Below are positions 32,597 through 45,616 of a DNA stretch of 64,000 nucleotides, piece by piece. The position numbers and the translations under genes are program-made. Source of the stretch: an uncultured Tessaracoccus sp. (GTDB lineage: Bacteria > Actinomycetota > Actinomycetes > Propionibacteriales > Propionibacteriaceae); the NCBI RefSeq assembly GCF_943914565.1, contig NZ_CALUCN010000003.1, positions 1-64,000 on the forward strand, written 5' to 3'. The notes beneath the pieces are model-generated. The model searched no databases and was not told the DNA's origin. It worked only from the letters and a program-made list of their open reading frames with translations. Numbering within the stretch: position 1 is the first letter of the stretch; each line of letters opens with the position of its first letter.

Positions 32597-33168
32597 GCGA
32601 ACGCACCTGGCTCGTCGTCGGGCTCGGCAACCCGGGCCCGAGGTACGCGCCGACCCGGCACAACGTCGGGTTCTGGGCCGTGGCGGACCTCGTCGACCGC
32701 CACGGCCGGGCGTTCTCCACGAACACCCGCATGAAGTCCGAGGTCGCGACGGTGGTGCGGCCCGGTGCGAAGCTCGTGGTCGCGCGTCCCACGACCTTCA
32801 TGAACCTCTCCGGTGAGGCCGTCGGTGCCCTGGCGCGCTTCCACAAGGTGGACCCGGCAGGCGTCGTCGTCGTGCACGACGAGCTCGACCTCGACCCGGG
32901 GCGTCTCCGGCTGAAGCTGGGCGGCGGCGACAACGGCCACAACGGCCTGAAGTCGATCCGCGCCCACCTGGGCACCGGCGACTTCCACCGGGTCCGCGTC
33001 GGCATCGGCCGCCCGCCCGGCCGGCAACCAGCCTCTGACTACGTCCTCCAGCAGCTGCGCCCGAAACAGCTCGAGGAGTTGCGCGTCGACGCCGCCGTCG
33101 CCGCCGACGCGGTCGAGCACCTCGTCGAGCACGGCCTCGCCGACGCGCAGAACCGGTTCAACTCCTGA
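32593..33168 (+). CDS. pth: peptidyl-tRNA hydrolase
   Basis: Pth frees tRNAs from prematurely released peptidyl-tRNA. VVGLGNPGPRYAPTRHNVGF has the asparagine and catalytic histidine. RPTTFMNLSGEAV, HDELDLDPGRLRLK (with the catalytic aspartate) and GGDNGHNGLKSI follow in order. The 191 residues are normal. The GTG start overlaps the rplY stop by four bases. Confidence 0.96.
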   Translation: MSERTWLVVGLGNPGPRYAPTRHNVGFWAVADLVDRHGRAFSTNTRMKSEVATVVRPGAKLVVARPTTFMNLSGEAVGALARFHKVDPAGVVVVHDELDLDPGRLRLKLGGGDNGHNGLKSIRAHLGTGDFHRVRVGIGRPPGRQPASDYVLQQLRPKQLEELRVDAAVAADAVEHLVEHGLADAQNRFNS

Positions 33169-33177
33169 GCGGGCGCC

Positions 33178-34350
33178 TCACCCGACGCGGGTGAGGCCCG
33201 CGCACTCGCCGGCCGCGTACCGCTCGGCCCACGCGCGGGCCAGCGCCCCCGTCGGGGCCGTGCGGTGCCGGCCGGCCCCCGTCTCCCAGTCCGCCACGAA
33301 CTCCAGCTGCGTCGTGGGCGTCCTCGGGGTGGCCGCGCGCAGCTCGGGAATCCGCTCCGTGAGCGCGTGCGCCTCCGGCTTCGGCACGCCGTCGGTGGTG
33401 AACAGCCCCAGCGAGTACTCGAGTTCGGGGAAGTCCAGCAACGCGCGGTCGACGTCGTGGCTGCACCACCACGTGAGGCCGACGAGCCCCGGGGTGTCCA
33501 GCACGGCGTCGACGACGCCCGAGACGTAGGCCGCCGCGGAGGCGTCGGGGACGAACGGCCGCGGCGCGCCCACCTCCTGCAGCCACAACGGTCGGTCCGG
33601 GTCCGGGCTCCACGCCCGGGCGAGCTCGAGCAGGTAGCGCGGGAAGCCGGTCATCATCGGGTGGTCGGCGCCGAAGTGCGGCGCGACCTGCATGAACACC
33701 CAGGCGTGCACCGTCGTGACATCGCCTGCGGTGACGGCGTGGCGCGGGGTGAAGGGGTGTTCGTCGACGAACCACAGGTCGTCGTCGAAGCTGTGCTGGT
33801 GGCGCCCGGCCGGCCACGCGTCGCGCAGCACCTGGAAGTGTCCGTCGAGCCAGCGGTCGACGTCGCCGACCGTCGCGGTGCTCGCCTGCGGGTGTCGGTG
33901 GGGTTCGACGGGGGCCGCGAACTGCGCGAACTCGTTGCCGAGCGTGAGCCCCGAGCACGCCTCGTGCTCCCGCAGCGCTGACGCCAGCTCGCGCAGCAGC
34001 GCCCGCTCGCCCGCGACCGCGACGGGCGAGGTGAACAGGTCCTCCTGGTGCCACGACGTCACCCAGCTGGGCAGGAAGTCGTGGCTCGAGAGGTGGCCGT
34101 TCAGTGCGTCGACGCTCACCGTGAGCCCGAACTCCTGCGCCACGTCGCAGGTCGCCAGCACGTCGGCGATCGCACGCGGGCGGACGAGGCCCCGGTTGGG
34201 CTGCAGCAGCGGCCACAGCGGGAAGACGCGCACGTGGTCCATGCCGAGCCCCGCGATCGCCTCGAAGTCCCGGCGCACGTCGTCGCGGTCGAAGTCCAAC
34301 CACGAGTGGAACCAGCCCCGACGAGGGGTGTAGTTGACGCCGACCCTCAT
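33178..34350 (-). CDS. glycoside hydrolase, GH5-like (clan GH-A)
   Basis: This 390-residue cytoplasmic protein has a TIM-barrel hydrolase pattern. MRVGVNYTPRRGWFHSW starts the barrel. LTLGNEFAQF supplies the NE acid/base pair at strand 4, and PLWLQEVGAP the nucleophile glutamate at strand 7. GLTWWCSHD is strand 8. This two-glutamate layout is that of clan GH-A, and the sequence looks GH5-like. Beside a GH38 alpha-mannosidase and a sugar importer it probably cleaves beta-linked mannosides or glucosides brought into the cell. Its ATG overlaps the GH38 stop (ATGA). Confidence 0.75.
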   Translation of the reverse strand: MRVGVNYTPRRGWFHSWLDFDRDDVRRDFEAIAGLGMDHVRVFPLWPLLQPNRGLVRPRAIADVLATCDVAQEFGLTVSVDALNGHLSSHDFLPSWVTSWHQEDLFTSPVAVAGERALLRELASALREHEACSGLTLGNEFAQFAAPVEPHRHPQASTATVGDVDRWLDGHFQVLRDAWPAGRHQHSFDDDLWFVDEHPFTPRHAVTAGDVTTVHAWVFMQVAPHFGADHPMMTGFPRYLLELARAWSPDPDRPLWLQEVGAPRPFVPDASAAAYVSGVVDAVLDTPGLVGLTWWCSHDVDRALLDFPELEYSLGLFTTDGVPKPEAHALTERIPELRAATPRTPTTQLEFVADWETGAGRHRTAPTGALARAWAERYAAGECAGLTRVG

Positions 34351-37300
34351 GGCCGCCCCACCCGGATCGTCGCCACCTGGAACGGCCGGAACGTGAGCTG
34401 GGCCGAGCCTCCGTCGGCCGCGGCGACGACGCTCGGGGCCACCTGCTGGTGTGCGTTCGCGGGGTCCAGGGGCTCTTCGAGCAGGTCGGTCTCGACGATC
34501 CGTTCGACGTCGAAGTCGCAGGTCAGCCTCGCGGTCGCGCGACGGCCGTGGGGTTCGTAGAGCCGCAGCACCACGTCGCCGCTGCCGTCCTCGGCGAGCT
34601 TCATCGCCTCGACGAGCACCGGCCCGTCCACCGCGACGAGCGGGGCGACGGACGCGCCGCCCAGGGCCCGCGGGCGGTGGTTGGCGGCGTACCCGTCGGC
34701 GACCGCCTGCGGCACGTCGGCGCCCGGGCGCAGCGTGAACCGGAAGACGTGCCTGCCGACGTCAGCCCGGGGGTCCGGGAACCGCGGCCCCTTCAGCAGG
34801 GACGCCTCGACGGTGGTGCAGCTCCCGCCGCCCTCGCGGGCCTGGCGCGAGAAGCTCCACCCGTAGGTGCGTTCGTTCGCGATCGCGACGCCGTAGCCGG
34901 GCTCACCGACGTGCACCCAGCGGTGGGCGTGCACCTCGAAGCGTTCGGCGTCCCACGAGGTGTTCGTGTGGGTCGGGCGGGCGATGTGCCCCATCTGGAT
35001 CTCGCAGCGCGCGTCGGTGGCGTGCACGTCGAGCGGCCAGGCGAGCTTCAGCAGGCTGTCGCGTTCGTGCCAGTCCACCTCGACCTCCGTGTGGAGCCGG
35101 CCGTCCCCCGGCCGGAGCGTGATGCGCTGGACCGCCGTCGAGGAGCGGAAGGCGTAGCGGATCTCGACGCCGCCCGCGGTGGCGCGCACCTCGTCGGCCG
35201 GGATCGTGTCGCTGACGTCCAGCGACGGGCGGTCGATGTCCCACGCGTCCCACTGGTTCGGGAAGTCCGGGTGGAGCTGCAGCAGCGACGCGGCCCGGCC
35301 CGGGGGCAGCACCTCGCGGTCCGCGCGCAGGTCGCGCACCGTCGTGACGCGGCCGGCGTCGTCGACGTGGATGCGCAGGTGCGCGTTCTCGACGACGTGG
35401 CCGCCCTCGACGTGCGTCACCTGCACGTCGCCCTCCGGCACCCGGGCCGGGGCGGCGCCGAGAGCCGGGACCCCGTCGCGGGGGAGGGGCGAGCCGTTGA
35501 AGATGACCGGGCCCCCCGTCGCGGACGGGCCGTCCGCGACGAGCGTCGACTGGGCACGGTCGATGATCCCTTCGAGCTCTTCGGCGATGGCCCGCTGGCG
35601 GGGCACGACCTCGTCGTAGACCCAGGCGATGCAGGTGCCGGGGAGGATGTCGTGGAACTGGAACAGCAGCACCTCGCGCCAGAGCTCCCCCAGCCGGTCG
35701 GCGGGGTAGGGCAGCCCGGTGCGCACGTGCGCCGTCGTGCACCACACCTCGGCCTCGCGGAGGAGGGCCTCGCACTCCCGGTTGCCGCGCTTCACGTCGG
35801 CGACGGAGGTGAAGGTGCCGCGGTGCAGCTCGAGGTAGAGCTCGCCCACCCACACCGACGGGTCCTCGTGTTCGGCCTCGGCCTCGCGGAAGAACGCCTC
35901 CGGGGTGGACACCGCGACGCGGGGGTGCCCGTCGAGGTCGTGGACGCGGTGGACGCGCTCGAGCATCTCGCGGGTGGGGCCGCCCCCGCCGTCGCCGTAG
36001 CCGAACGGCACGAGCGACGTGTGTGCCCGCCCCTTGTCGCGGAAGTTGCGCGCCGCGTGGTGGAGGTTCTCGGCCGACAGGTCGGAGCCGTAGGTGTCCG
36101 CGGGCGGGAAGTGCGTGAAGATGCGGGTGCCGTCGATGCCTTCCCAGAGGAACGAGTGGTGCGGGAACGCGTTGACCTGGTTCCACGAGATCTTCTGCGT
36201 GAGGAACCACTTCGCGCCCGCGAGCCGGGCGAGCTGCGGCAGGCCGCCGGAGTACCCGAAGGAGTCGGGCAGCCACACCTCGGGGCAGTGGTGGCCGAAC
36301 CGGTCGAGGACGTAGCGCTGCCCCTGGAGCAGCTGGCGGCACATCGCCTCGCCGCTGGGCAGGTTCGCGTCGGACTCGACCCACATGCCGCCGACGGGGA
36401 TGATCGTGCCGTCGCGCACCGCGTCGCGCAGGCGTTCGAACAGCTCGGGGTGGTCGGCCTCGAGCCACGCGGCGTGCTGCGCGGCCGGGAACGCGAACCG
36501 GTGCTCGGGGTACCGCTCGATGAGCGAGAGCTGGTTGGCGATCGTGCGCGCCACCTTGCGCCTCGTCTCCCGCAACGGCCAGAGCCAGGCGGAGTCGATG
36601 TGCGCGTGCCCGACGGCGTGGAGGCGGTGCTCCCCGTCGCCGGCCGGGCGCTCGAGCAGGGGGGCGAGCACCCGTCGGGCGCGGGCGGCGGTGCTGGGGA
36701 TGTCGTGGAGGGCGAGCGCGTCGAGGGCGCGGTCGAGGCCGCGACGGATCTCCCACCGGCGGCCGGAGTCCTCGGGCAACTGAGCGGCGGTCTCGTGGAG
36801 CGCGGCGACGTCGAGCGCGAGGGCGCGGGCGTCGTCGTGGACCACCCGCAACTCGGCGGCGCGCAGGGTGTACTCCGGCGTCGGCCCGGCGCCCGGCTTC
36901 GTGCCGGCCTCGGTCTCCTGGAACGGCGGGATGCCGAGCAGGACGGGGTTGGAGGCTGCCTCGATGAAGAACTCGAACCGGCCGTCCTCGTCGGCCTCGA
37001 CGGGGATCCACTGGTTCCTGGGGTTGTGGCCCTTCACGACGCTGCCGTCGGCGCGCAGCACGAGTCCCTCGCACTGGAAGCCGGGGGAGTCGTACACGCC
37101 GCCCAGGTCGACGAAGGCCTCGAGATGGTCCCCCCGGTGCTCGGGCGGGACGGTCCCGCGGAACCGCATCCACGTCGTGCCCCAGGCGGGTCCCCACGCG
37201 CTGCCGATGGCGAGCGGCGTGTAGGTGAGTCGCAGGCCGTCCGCGACGGGGATCGGCTCCCCCTGTCCGACCACGCCCGGGGCGGCGCCTGCTGCCGGGG

Positions 37301-37430
37301 TGCCCTCGGTGTCGGTCAGGGGTGCGTGCGCGACCTCGAGGTCCGCGACCCGGGTGGTGCTGGCCGGCCAGATCTTCTCGTCGAGGTGTCGGCGCACACG
37401 GCCGTCCAGGACGGTTCCTCGGTCATGCAT
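34347..37430 (-). CDS. alpha-mannosidase, GH38
   Basis: The 1027-residue enzyme shows GHAHIDSAWLWPLRET (zinc ligands) near residue 280. It is followed by GGMWVESDANLPSGEAMCRQ, holding the probable aspartate nucleophile, and then WLPDSFGYSGGLPQLARLAG. The GH38 middle domain and the beta-sandwich C-terminal domain follow. There is no signal peptide, so it acts on imported oligosaccharides. The N-terminal 250 residues are the extra beta domain found in bacterial GH38 proteins. A LacI-type operator lies 16 bases upstream of the ATG. Confidence 0.92.
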   Translation of the reverse strand: MHDRGTVLDGRVRRHLDEKIWPASTTRVADLEVAHAPLTDTEGTPAAGAAPGVVGQGEPIPVADGLRLTYTPLAIGSAWGPAWGTTWMRFRGTVPPEHRGDHLEAFVDLGGVYDSPGFQCEGLVLRADGSVVKGHNPRNQWIPVEADEDGRFEFFIEAASNPVLLGIPPFQETEAGTKPGAGPTPEYTLRAAELRVVHDDARALALDVAALHETAAQLPEDSGRRWEIRRGLDRALDALALHDIPSTAARARRVLAPLLERPAGDGEHRLHAVGHAHIDSAWLWPLRETRRKVARTIANQLSLIERYPEHRFAFPAAQHAAWLEADHPELFERLRDAVRDGTIIPVGGMWVESDANLPSGEAMCRQLLQGQRYVLDRFGHHCPEVWLPDSFGYSGGLPQLARLAGAKWFLTQKISWNQVNAFPHHSFLWEGIDGTRIFTHFPPADTYGSDLSAENLHHAARNFRDKGRAHTSLVPFGYGDGGGGPTREMLERVHRVHDLDGHPRVAVSTPEAFFREAEAEHEDPSVWVGELYLELHRGTFTSVADVKRGNRECEALLREAEVWCTTAHVRTGLPYPADRLGELWREVLLFQFHDILPGTCIAWVYDEVVPRQRAIAEELEGIIDRAQSTLVADGPSATGGPVIFNGSPLPRDGVPALGAAPARVPEGDVQVTHVEGGHVVENAHLRIHVDDAGRVTTVRDLRADREVLPPGRAASLLQLHPDFPNQWDAWDIDRPSLDVSDTIPADEVRATAGGVEIRYAFRSSTAVQRITLRPGDGRLHTEVEVDWHERDSLLKLAWPLDVHATDARCEIQMGHIARPTHTNTSWDAERFEVHAHRWVHVGEPGYGVAIANERTYGWSFSRQAREGGGSCTTVEASLLKGPRFPDPRADVGRHVFRFTLRPGADVPQAVADGYAANHRPRALGGASVAPLVAVDGPVLVEAMKLAEDGSGDVVLRLYEPHGRRATARLTCDFDVERIVETDLLEEPLDPANAHQQVAPSVVAAADGGSAQLTFRPFQVATIRVGRP

Positions 37431-37445
37431 GGGGGCACCTTTCTC

Positions 37446-37457
37446 TGAAGCGCATCA
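37446..37457. promoter_or_regulatory. candidate LacI-family operator upstream of GH38
   Basis: TGAAGCGCATCA is one mismatch from the palindrome TGAAGCGCTTCA, with the central CG usual for LacI-family sites. It lies between the divergent GH38 and lacI genes. A related site (9 of 12 bases in reverse orientation) lies upstream of the sugar-binding protein gene. Confidence 0.6.
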
Positions 37458-37509
37458 GTGGTTGTGGGGGCAGGAGGATCGTTGGGTGTGGCGTGGGATA
37501 CTGGCAGGC

Positions 37510-38512
37510 ATGAAGCGTCCGACCATCAAGGACATCTCCCAGCTGGCGGGTGTGTCCCCGACGGCGGTCTCGTTCGCGCTCAACGGCCGCCCCGGCATCT
37601 CGGACGCCACCCGCGAGCGGGTGCTCGAGATCGCGCGCAGCTCCGGCTGGCGCCCCAGTGCCGCCGCGATCGCGCTGTCCGCGGGCAAGGCCGGCGCGCT
37701 CGGCCTCGTGATCGCGCGTCCGGAGGAGACGTTCACCAGCGAGCGGTTCTTCATGCGGCTCATCGCCGGCGTCGAGCGAGTGCTCACGCCGAGGTCGCTG
37801 GCACTGGTGCTGCAGTTCGCGAGCGACGTCGACGAGGAGCTCGAGGTGTACCGGCAGTGGTTCTCGCGCGGCCGCGTCGACGGCGTGCTGGTGATCGACG
37901 TGCGTCCCGACGACCGCCGCCCGGTCGAGCTCGACCGACTCCGCCTGCCCTTCGTCGTGGTGGGGGCACCCGCGGGGTTCGCCCACCCGAGCGTGCAGGT
38001 CGACGACGACGAGATCATGCGACACATGGTGCAGCACTTCGCCGAACGTGGCGTCCGCGGGCTGGCCTACGTCGCCGGCGATCCCTCGACGTTGCACACG
38101 CAGCGACGCATGGCGGCGTTCAGCACGTGTTGCGCCGAGCTGGGCGTCGACCCCCTCGCGACGCGCACGACCGACTACTCCGAGGCCACCGGCGCCGCGG
38201 CGACGACGGCCCTGCTGGACGGGTCCGAACGGCCGCGCGGGATCCTCTACGACAACGAGGTCCTCACCGCCGGCGGCCTGCTGGCGCTCACGCAGCGAGG
38301 CATCGCTGTCCCGGGCGAGATCGCCGTCGCGTCGTTCGAGGACTCCCCGCTGTGCCGCATCTTCCGGCCGCGGATCACCGCGATGCACCGCGACCCGTCG
38401 CAGCTGGGGGCGATGTCCGCCGAGCTGCTGCTGGACCGCCTCGCGGGCGGCACGACGACCCACGAGACCGCGGCCGTGCCGGTGCTGGCGGAGCGGGCGT
38501 CGACCGCCATCG

Positions 38513-38523
<11 letters not shown>
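37510..38523 (+). CDS. LacI-family transcriptional regulator
   Basis: The 337-residue repressor begins with a textbook LacI HTH and hinge (TIKDISQLAGVSPTAVSFALNGRPGISDATRERV). The hinge helix WRPSAAAIALS and a periplasmic-binding-protein-like sensor domain follow (GLVIARPE..., VDGVLVIDV, RGLAYVAGD). The sensor probably binds a mannoside or breakdown product. GATACT ends seven bases before the ATG, so the transcript is probably leaderless. It should repress the flanking GH5/GH38 and ABC transporter units. Its end overlaps the convergent permease gene by 11 bases. Confidence 0.92.
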
Positions 38524-39393
<870 letters not shown>

Positions 39394-39397
<4 letters not shown>

Positions 39398-40335
39398 CGT
39401 CCCACCGCCGCCCCGGTCGTCTGGGTCCGCGTCGTGGCCTTGCCCTTGCGGCGCTTGATGTTGCCGGCGCCGGCCTGGTTGACCCAGCCGATGAACGCCA
39501 AGGGCACGAGCGTGAGGAAGAACAGGACCACCGAGATCGCCGACGCGTAGCCGAGCCGGCCGGTGAGGCCCGAACCCACCTGCTTGATGAGCATCACGAT
39601 GCTCGACGACTCGCCGCCCGGGCCGCCGGTGCCGTTGGTCATCATGTAGAGCTCGGAGAAGATGCGCATGGCGCTCACCGAGATGAGCGCCATGATGAGC
39701 AGCATCGCGCCTCGCACCCCGGGGATGGTCACGTTGAGGAAGCGGCGGAAGGCGCCGGCGCCGTCGAGCGCGGCCGCCTCGTGCAGCTCGGGCTCGACGT
39801 TCGCGAGCGCAGCGAGGTAGACCACCATGTAGTAGCCGAGCCCCCGCCAGACCGTGAGGGCGATCGCGACCGCGACGACGGACCAGCGGTCGACGAGGAA
39901 CGGCACGGGCTCGTCGGTGAGGCCCAGGTACTGCACCGCCTGGTTGATGATGCCGCGGGACTCGAACATCCACTGCCAGATGAGGGCCACCGCGACGACC
40001 GAGGCGATCACAGGGAAGTACGCCACGGTGCGGAAGAACGACAGGCCGGGCAGCGCGTGCTGCATGAGCAGCGCGAGGCCGAGCGGCAGCAGCGTCAGCA
40101 GCGGGACGCAGCCGAGCACGTAGACGAACGTCACCTGCAACGTCGAGAGGAACTGCGGGTCGGCGAACAGCTCCTGGTAGTTCGCGAGCCCGACGAACGT
40201 GCCGCCGCGCAGCGGACGCGCGTTCGTGAACGACAGGATGATCGTGTTCAGGAACGGGTACAGCGCGAACACGAGGGTCCAGAGCACGGCGGGCGCGACG
40301 AGCAGCCACGGCGTGTACCAGCGGTGTTGTCTCAC
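39394..40335 (-). CDS. sugar ABC transporter permease, MalF type
   Basis: The 313-residue CUT1 permease begins with WLLVAPAVLWTLVFALYPFLNTI. The EAA loop is HEAAALDGAGAFRRFLNVTIP. FTNARPLRGGTFVGLANY before helix 2 is also typical. It follows the binding-protein gene after a strong hairpin and is translationally coupled to the second permease. Confidence 0.92.
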
Positions 40336-40363
40336 GTGGTCCTCCCGGGGCGCGACGTGGAGT

Positions 40364-40394
40364 GGGGTCGGCGACGTCTTTCGCCGCCGACCCC
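40364..40394 (-). other. intercistronic hairpin in ABC operon
   Basis: GGGGTCGGCG (40364-40373) pairs perfectly with CGCCGACCCC (40385-40394). It lies between the stop of the binding-protein gene and the first permease gene. Such stems usually protect the upstream message or reduce read-through, giving excess binding protein over permease. Confidence 0.7.
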
Positions 40395-40399
40395 GACGC

Positions 40400-41698
40400 T
40401 CACTTCGCGAGGTTGTCGTTGCAGTACTTCACGGCCTTGTCAAGGGCGTCCTTGGGGCTCTGGTCACCGCGCATCGCGGCGGTGATCTGCTGGCCCAGGA
40501 ACGTCTTCATGGCGTCGGTGTAGACGACGGGCGCGAGCACCTCAGCCTTGGTCATCGAGTCGGCGAGCATGGCCGCGGCCTCCTTCATCTCCGGGTCCTC
40601 GATGGCCTTGGTGAACGTCTCGGGCTTCTCGTTGGCCTCCTTGGTGCCGGGGAGGAAGCCCTGCGCCACCTTCACGAACTCGACCTGGTTGGTGTTGTTC
40701 GTCACGTACTGGGCGAAGGCCAGCGCGAGGTCGGGGTGCTTCGACCCGCTCGAGACGGACAGGCCCTGGACGAACAGCGGCGGGGTGCCGAAGCGCGGTG
40801 TGGCCTTCGTCACGGCCGCGATCGAGGGCGCGGTCTTCTTCAGGTCGACGGGGAAGCTCGCCGAACCCGTCGTCCACGCCACCTTCCCCTGCATGAACAG
40901 CTGCGAGTTGCCCTGGTAGTCGGACTGCAGCACCTCCGGGGGCATGGCCTTCGCTGCGTAGAGCTCCACGTACTGCTGGACGAGCTCGGCCGCCTCGGGC
41001 GTGTTGAAGACGAACTCGCCGTCCTTGTACAGCTCGATGCCCGCGGCGCCGAGGGTCTCGATGCCCGGCGCCTCGGAGATGAGCGGGGTCTTCCCGCCCG
41101 TCGCCTTCGCCATCTGGCGGGCGGCCTCGATGAGCTCGTCGGTGCTGGTGGGGAGCTTCTCGGGGTCGAGCCCGGCGTCCTCGAACGCCTTGGTGTTCCA
41201 CCAATTGAGGTCCGAGCCCAGGTACCACGGGTAGCCGTAGGCGCCGTCGACGCCGTCGAACGTGTAGGCCTCGACGCCGCCGTCGCCGTAGCGCTTCAAC
41301 GTCTCCGCATCGGCGTCCTCGAGGTCGACGATCGCGCCGATCTGCGCCAGGGGAAGCGCCATGCCCGGCGGGATGTTCACGACGTCGGGCAGCTGCTTCG
41401 ACGTCGTCTGCTGCTGGATCTTCTCCTCGTAGCCGTCACCGGGTTGATCCACCCACTTGATCTTGGTGCCGGCGTGTTCCTTCTCGAAGTCGGCGACGAG
41501 CTTCGTGAAGTACGGGGTGAACTTCTCGTTCTTCAGCGACCACGTCTGGAAGGTGATCTGCCCCTCGAGTGCCCCGCCTGCGCTCGCGCCTCCGCCGCCA
41601 CCGGTGCTCGCGCCTCCGCCCAGGCCGCAGCCGCTCACGGTGAGGGCGATGCCTCCTGCGCCCAACAGTCCGAGGGCGTTCCTCCGCGTCAGTTCCAT
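40400..41698 (-). CDS. extracellular sugar-binding lipoprotein of ABC transporter
   Basis: The 432-residue binding protein has a signal with TRRNALGLLG, suggesting Tat export, and a lipobox (TVSGC). A glycine/serine linker leads to the mature CUT1 binding-protein fold (ITFQTWSL, then ADFEKEHAGTKIKWV, LPDVVNIPPGM and WNTKAFEDAGLDPEKLPTS). FMQGKVAWTTGSAS is the usual ligand-site region. It is the first gene of the transporter operon, and its promoter carries a second candidate LacI operator. GGGAG precedes the ATG. Confidence 0.92.
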   Translation of the reverse strand: MELTRRNALGLLGAGGIALTVSGCGLGGGASTGGGGGASAGGALEGQITFQTWSLKNEKFTPYFTKLVADFEKEHAGTKIKWVDQPGDGYEEKIQQQTTSKQLPDVVNIPPGMALPLAQIGAIVDLEDADAETLKRYGDGGVEAYTFDGVDGAYGYPWYLGSDLNWWNTKAFEDAGLDPEKLPTSTDELIEAARQMAKATGGKTPLISEAPGIETLGAAGIELYKDGEFVFNTPEAAELVQQYVELYAAKAMPPEVLQSDYQGNSQLFMQGKVAWTTGSASFPVDLKKTAPSIAAVTKATPRFGTPPLFVQGLSVSSGSKHPDLALAFAQYVTNNTNQVEFVKVAQGFLPGTKEANEKPETFTKAIEDPEMKEAAAMLADSMTKAEVLAPVVYTDAMKTFLGQQITAAMRGDQSPKDALDKAVKYCNDNLAK

Positions 41699-41731
41699 CG
41701 TTTCTCCCTTGAATCCTGATGCTCCGCGGAC

Positions 41732-41743
41732 TAATCCGCTTTA
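41732..41743. promoter_or_regulatory. candidate LacI-family operator upstream of binding-protein gene
   Basis: TAATCCGCTTTA matches the reverse complement of the GH38 operator (TGATGCGCTTCA) at 9 of 12 positions. It lies inside a wider ACTAA/TTAGT inverted repeat. It is 34 bases upstream of the start codon on the minus strand. Confidence 0.45.
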
Positions 41744-41888
41744 GTTTGGAGTGTAAGGCATGTCGTCCGTCCTGTCCCGGGTGGGGGCGCGTTGGCCGCC
41801 ACGCGCTGCGACGCCCCTTGTCACCGCTTGGTGTCGTGCCCGCGTCGGCGCTCGTGGCCGCGTTCGCGTGCACGGCTAGGATGGGCGG

Positions 41889-45332
<3,444 letters not shown>

Positions 45333-45371
45333 CGACCCGGGGCCGAACCTGAGCCGATGGGCGTGGGTTTC

Positions 45372-45448
45372 CGCACGGTTTCGTCCCCGCGATGCGATCT
45401 CGCCCGCGACATGGGGGTGCATCGGTCACGCGGGGACGAAACCGTGCG
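45372..45448. repeat. 20-bp inverted repeat downstream of mfd (variant palindrome)
   Basis: The arms 45372-45391 and 45429-45448 are perfect 20-base complements; the left arm begins CGCACGGTTTCGTCC. The interior is 37 bases. It shares ACGAAAC with the A-D family, but with the arms in the opposite orientation and a different interior length, so it may be a separate family or an mfd terminator. Confidence 0.75.
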
Positions 45449-45616
45449 CGTCTCATGCGCCTCGACCACGGTGCGGCGGGGGACCGGCGCCAGCTGGCGC
45501 CCTCTCGACACTGTGGCAATGCGCACCGGCACTCGACGAGTGGCGCCATTCCGGCCGCGCGGCGGGCTCGGGGGAAGTAGCCTCGAACGAGCACCGTGAG
45601 CCAGAGGAGGAATCAC

